Below, piece after piece: positions 61,949-64,000 of a DNA stretch of 64,000 bases. Source of the DNA: DASZTV01 sp035547515. Lineage in GTDB: Bacteria; Actinomycetota; Actinomycetes; JAFAQI01. The stretch's first letter is position 1, and each line of letters begins with the position of its first letter. The notes below the pieces were generated by a model. That model was not told the DNA's origin and made no database searches. It saw nothing but the letters and a program-made list of their open reading frames with translations. The stretch spans positions 15,922 to 79,921 of the forward strand of contig DASZUS010000077.1 in the NCBI GenBank assembly GCA_035547515.1, given 5' to 3'. A program made the position numbers and the translations under genes.

Positions 61949-63217
61949 GTGGGCAAGCGAGCCATGCGAGTAGCCGCGCTCGGGACCGCACTGACCTCCA
62001 ACGGGCTGCGGCCGATGCCGAGCTCCTCGCCCGTCGCGATCCCGAGCTTCTTCGCCGGCTGGCTGACCTCCGAGCTCGCGCCGCAGAACCTCATCGTGAC
62101 CACCGCCACCTCGGCTGCCCTGTCCGTCGCCAAGCGCGGGCGGCTCTCCCGAGACGACAAGGTGACGCTGGGCCTCAATGCGGCATCAGCGGTCGGGCTC
62201 GCCGCGATGACCGTGCAGGGCATGCGGGTCAAAGGCATCGTCGAACGGGCGCTGTCCGACGCCTTGGGATCGGACTACCTGGCGCAGCTCGACCCAGCGC
62301 CGACCAAGGCCGACCTCACGACGCCGTGGCGGCAGGTCCTCGCGCCGTGGCGGACCGGCCACCCGGACGTGGTGCGCACCCGCAACATCGTCTACACCGG
62401 CAACGAGGCTGCTGGTCGCCGCGAGCTGCTGGACGTCTACCAGCCGAAGGAGCCCGGACGCGGCAGGCCCGTCCTGCTGCAGATCCACGGTGGCGGTTGG
62501 GTGATCGGCAATAAGGACCAGCAGGGCCTGCCGCTGATGACGCATCTCGCGGCCCGCGGGTGGGTGTGTGTCGCGCCGAACTACCCGCTGTCGCCGAAGG
62601 CGACCTGGCCGGACCACCTCGTCGCGATCAAGAAGGCGATCGCCTGGATCCGGGAGAACATCGCGGAGTACGGCGGCGACCCGTCGTTCATCGCCGTCAC
62701 TGGCGGCTCCGCCGGCGGCCACCTCGCGGCGATGGTTGCCCTGACTCCCAACGACCCGCGCTACCAGCCCGGGTTCGAAGACGTCGACACCAGCGTCCGC
62801 GCCTGCATCCCGTTCTACGGCGCATACGACCTCGCCAACGTGCTGGAGACGAAGGCCGGTGAGCGCGAGTACCAGCACTTCCTGGCGCGAACCGTGTTCA
62901 AGACCCGGGACCGCGAGGTCGCGCGGTCCGCGTCGCCGCTGACCCTTGCCCGGCCGGACGCACCGCCGTTCTTCGTCATCCACGGTGCGAGCGACTCGCT
63001 GGTCAACGTCGCCGAAGCCCGCGAGCTGGTACGCCGGCTCCGGGAGCGATCAAACTCTGTCGTGGCCTACGCCGAGCTGCCAGGAGCCCAGCACGCTTTC
63101 GACGTGTTCGCCTCGATCCGCAGCGCGCATGTGATCCGCGCGGCGGAGCGCTTCCTGCGGGTCGTGCAGTGGGAGATCAACCGCGCTCACATGCTGGCCA
63201 ACGTCCCGATCGGCTAG
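61949..63217 (+). CDS. Lipolytic alpha/beta hydrolase (HSL/GDXG family, LipC-like)
   Basis: The 422-residue protein has the HSL hallmark LLQIHGGGWVIGN (HGGG oxyanion hole) and the nucleophile elbow VTGGSAGGHLAAM. The catalytic acid region is HGASDSLVNVAEA and the His is in LPGAQHAFDVF. The N-terminal 130 residues are not part of the core and contain a hydrophobic stretch, as in mycobacterial LipC/LipN-type cell-wall lipases. It starts at GTG 61949; a downstream ATG (61964) is an alternative. It is an esterase or lipase of host- or membrane-type lipids by family. It is divergent from the YHYH lipoprotein with a 27-bp gap. Confidence 0.87.
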   Translation: MGKRAMRVAALGTALTSNGLRPMPSSSPVAIPSFFAGWLTSELAPQNLIVTTATSAALSVAKRGRLSRDDKVTLGLNAASAVGLAAMTVQGMRVKGIVERALSDALGSDYLAQLDPAPTKADLTTPWRQVLAPWRTGHPDVVRTRNIVYTGNEAAGRRELLDVYQPKEPGRGRPVLLQIHGGGWVIGNKDQQGLPLMTHLAARGWVCVAPNYPLSPKATWPDHLVAIKKAIAWIRENIAEYGGDPSFIAVTGGSAGGHLAAMVALTPNDPRYQPGFEDVDTSVRACIPFYGAYDLANVLETKAGEREYQHFLARTVFKTRDREVARSASPLTLARPDAPPFFVIHGASDSLVNVAEARELVRRLRERSNSVVAYAELPGAQHAFDVFASIRSAHVIRAAERFLRVVQWEINRAHMLANVPIG

Positions 63218-63251
63218 CGCGCCTCAGCTGCACAGTCATCTGCCGGGCACA

Positions 63252-63264
63252 GTCACCAGGTGAC
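63252..63264. promoter_or_regulatory. Short palindrome upstream of secreted protein
   Basis: GTCACC-A-GGTGAC is a perfect 6-bp-arm palindrome, followed 7 bp later by another GTCACC half-site, about 95-105 bp upstream of the secreted protein ATG at 63358. The rest of the 140-bp gap shows no gene. It is a candidate regulator site only. Confidence 0.3.
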
Positions 63265-63357
63265 GCATGGAGTCACCAAGGGCCTCGGATATCGCTGGCG
63301 GCCTCGGGCAGGACTGCGATTGTTCGATGACCGTACGGGGGCCGAAGGAGATATCCA

Positions 63358-63939
63358 ATGTCGATCTCGAACCGCATCAACAAGACCACTGCCGTCGGCG
63401 CGATCGCCGCATGTGCGGTGATCGGAGCGACCAGCCCGGTCTGGGCCGACAACGGGACGAGCGGCCCGACGAACACCACGACTGATCCCACCACCGCGAA
63501 CGCGCCCACCACGACGGCTCAGGCCGATGCCGTGATCGCCACGCTCCGAACTGAGATTGCCAAGCTGCAGTCGCAGCTGAACGCCGAGAACGTCGCGCTG
63601 CACGACGCCACCCAGGCAGCAGCCCGCGAGTCGCAGGCGCTTGCCGCCGCGCGGGCCGACGCCGCGCACTGGAAGGCGGTCGCAGCCTCGGAGAGCAGTT
63701 CACCCACCTCGACCAGCGTTCCGGCGGCCGACACCACCGTCACGCCACCGGTCCCGAATGGTGACGACCCGGCAACGGGCAAACCGTGCCACCACGGTGA
63801 CCACGACGGCGACTTCCGCGGGTACGGCCCGTACGGCGCCCCGGGGGGTGCCGGCGGGTACCCGGCGTATGGCGATGGTGACCACGCCGACTTCCACGGC
63901 TATGACAGCGGCTACGACCACCACGGCTGGGGCCACTGA
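63358..63939 (+). CDS. Secreted coiled-coil protein with His/Asp/Gly/Tyr-rich tail
   Basis: The 193-residue protein from ATG 63358 has a strong ribosome site AAGGAG 7 bp upstream. Residues 1-31 are a Sec signal peptide (VGAIAACAVIGATSPVWADN). A Thr/Pro-rich linker is followed by a predicted coiled coil at about 55-110 (IATLRTEIAKLQSQLNAEN). The last 60 residues are low-complexity and rich in His, Asp, Gly and Tyr (KPCHHGDHDGDFRGYG; DFHGYDSGYDHHGWGH), with one Cys. Such tails often bind divalent metals or stick to the cell surface. The family is not recognised and the function is unknown. Confidence 0.75.
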   Translation: MSISNRINKTTAVGAIAACAVIGATSPVWADNGTSGPTNTTTDPTTANAPTTTAQADAVIATLRTEIAKLQSQLNAENVALHDATQAAARESQALAAARADAAHWKAVAASESSSPTSTSVPAADTTVTPPVPNGDDPATGKPCHHGDHDGDFRGYGPYGAPGGAGGYPAYGDGDHADFHGYDSGYDHHGWGH

Positions 63940-64000
63940 GCAGGTCGTCAGCCACGGCCGCAGCTAGCAGCCCAGTAAGCGTCGAGCCCGGCCTCTTGGC

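Noticed and set aside
63730..63936. CRISPR-like or tandem repeats in the 3' end of the secreted protein gene
   Set aside because: The repetition is at the amino-acid level (His/Asp/Gly/Tyr) and not in regular nucleotide units.

Overview
The window is high-GC (about 70%) bacterial DNA with many GTG starts, short intergenic gaps and long runs of genes joined by ATGA or GTGA overlaps. An actinobacterial HNH/DUF222 protein, an F420-type luciferase-like monooxygenase, a WS/DGAT acyltransferase, an actinobacterial-type MenB and the steroid ring-degradation genes echA20-ipdA-ipdB-ipdC all point to an Actinomycetota chromosome. I cannot fix the genus. No rRNA, tRNA, CRISPR array, phage or intact insertion sequence is visible, and no gene-free stretch exceeds 300 bases.

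Layout. 1-2853 (minus): TetR regulator, small ferredoxin, thioesterase and two acyl-CoA dehydrogenases (ACADs), the last cut by the window edge. 2962-3798 (plus): an SDR. 3841-9614 (minus): a tightly coupled five-gene operon of two ACADs, two CoA ligases and an SDR. 9644-9745: first copy of a new inverted-repeat element. 9787-15302: an HD-domain protein, a START-like protein with a truncated ArsR remnant, a VOC protein and a hydantoinase-type HyuAB pair. 15381-20646 (plus): CoA ligase, double-hotdog dehydratase, enoyl-CoA hydratase, CoA ligase. 20653-23645: DUF6518-like membrane protein, dienelactone hydrolase, HNH/DUF222 protein and a DUF952 remnant. 23710-34911 (plus): a coupled catabolic operon with a FadD17-like/phosphotransferase fusion, cytochrome P450, thiolase-like protein, Rieske oxygenase, CoA ligase, crotonase, CaiB-family protein and amidohydrolase. 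34921-37853: menB, a hydrolase/cyclase fusion and ogt. 37891-41693 (plus): TetR, phosphotransferase-like protein, an unknown protein and an epimerase.

42091-54193 is the clearest metabolic block. The order echA20-ipdA-ipdB-ipdC (minus) matches the mycobacterial steroid ring C/D cluster. A divergent SDR and a TetR follow. A second divergent point at about 49.5 kb drives one ACAD leftwards, and rightwards an ACAD, a methylacyl-CoA racemase-like protein, two MaoC-like hydratase subunits and another ACAD. 54206-58446 (minus) carries a FadE34-like double ACAD preceded by a perfect KstR-type box, an F420-type oxidoreductase and a serine hydrolase. The right end holds lipolytic enzymes, WS/DGAT, a YHYH lipoprotein and a secreted coiled-coil, His/Asp/Gly-rich protein.

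The genes together look like a steroid (or similar polycyclic isoprenoid) catabolic region: CoA ligases activate acids, paired short and long ACADs dehydrogenate them, MaoC or crotonase enzymes hydrate, SDRs oxidise, thiolase-like enzymes cleave, and EchA20/IpdABC open the last rings. Two regulatory signals stand out: a repeated operator CTGACGnnnCGTCAG at three promoters, and a KstR-type box. The most unusual non-coding signal is a three-copy element with 16-nt inverted arms CGAAGTAGCACATGAC/GTCATGTGCTACTTCG around 59-70 bp of unrelated sequence.
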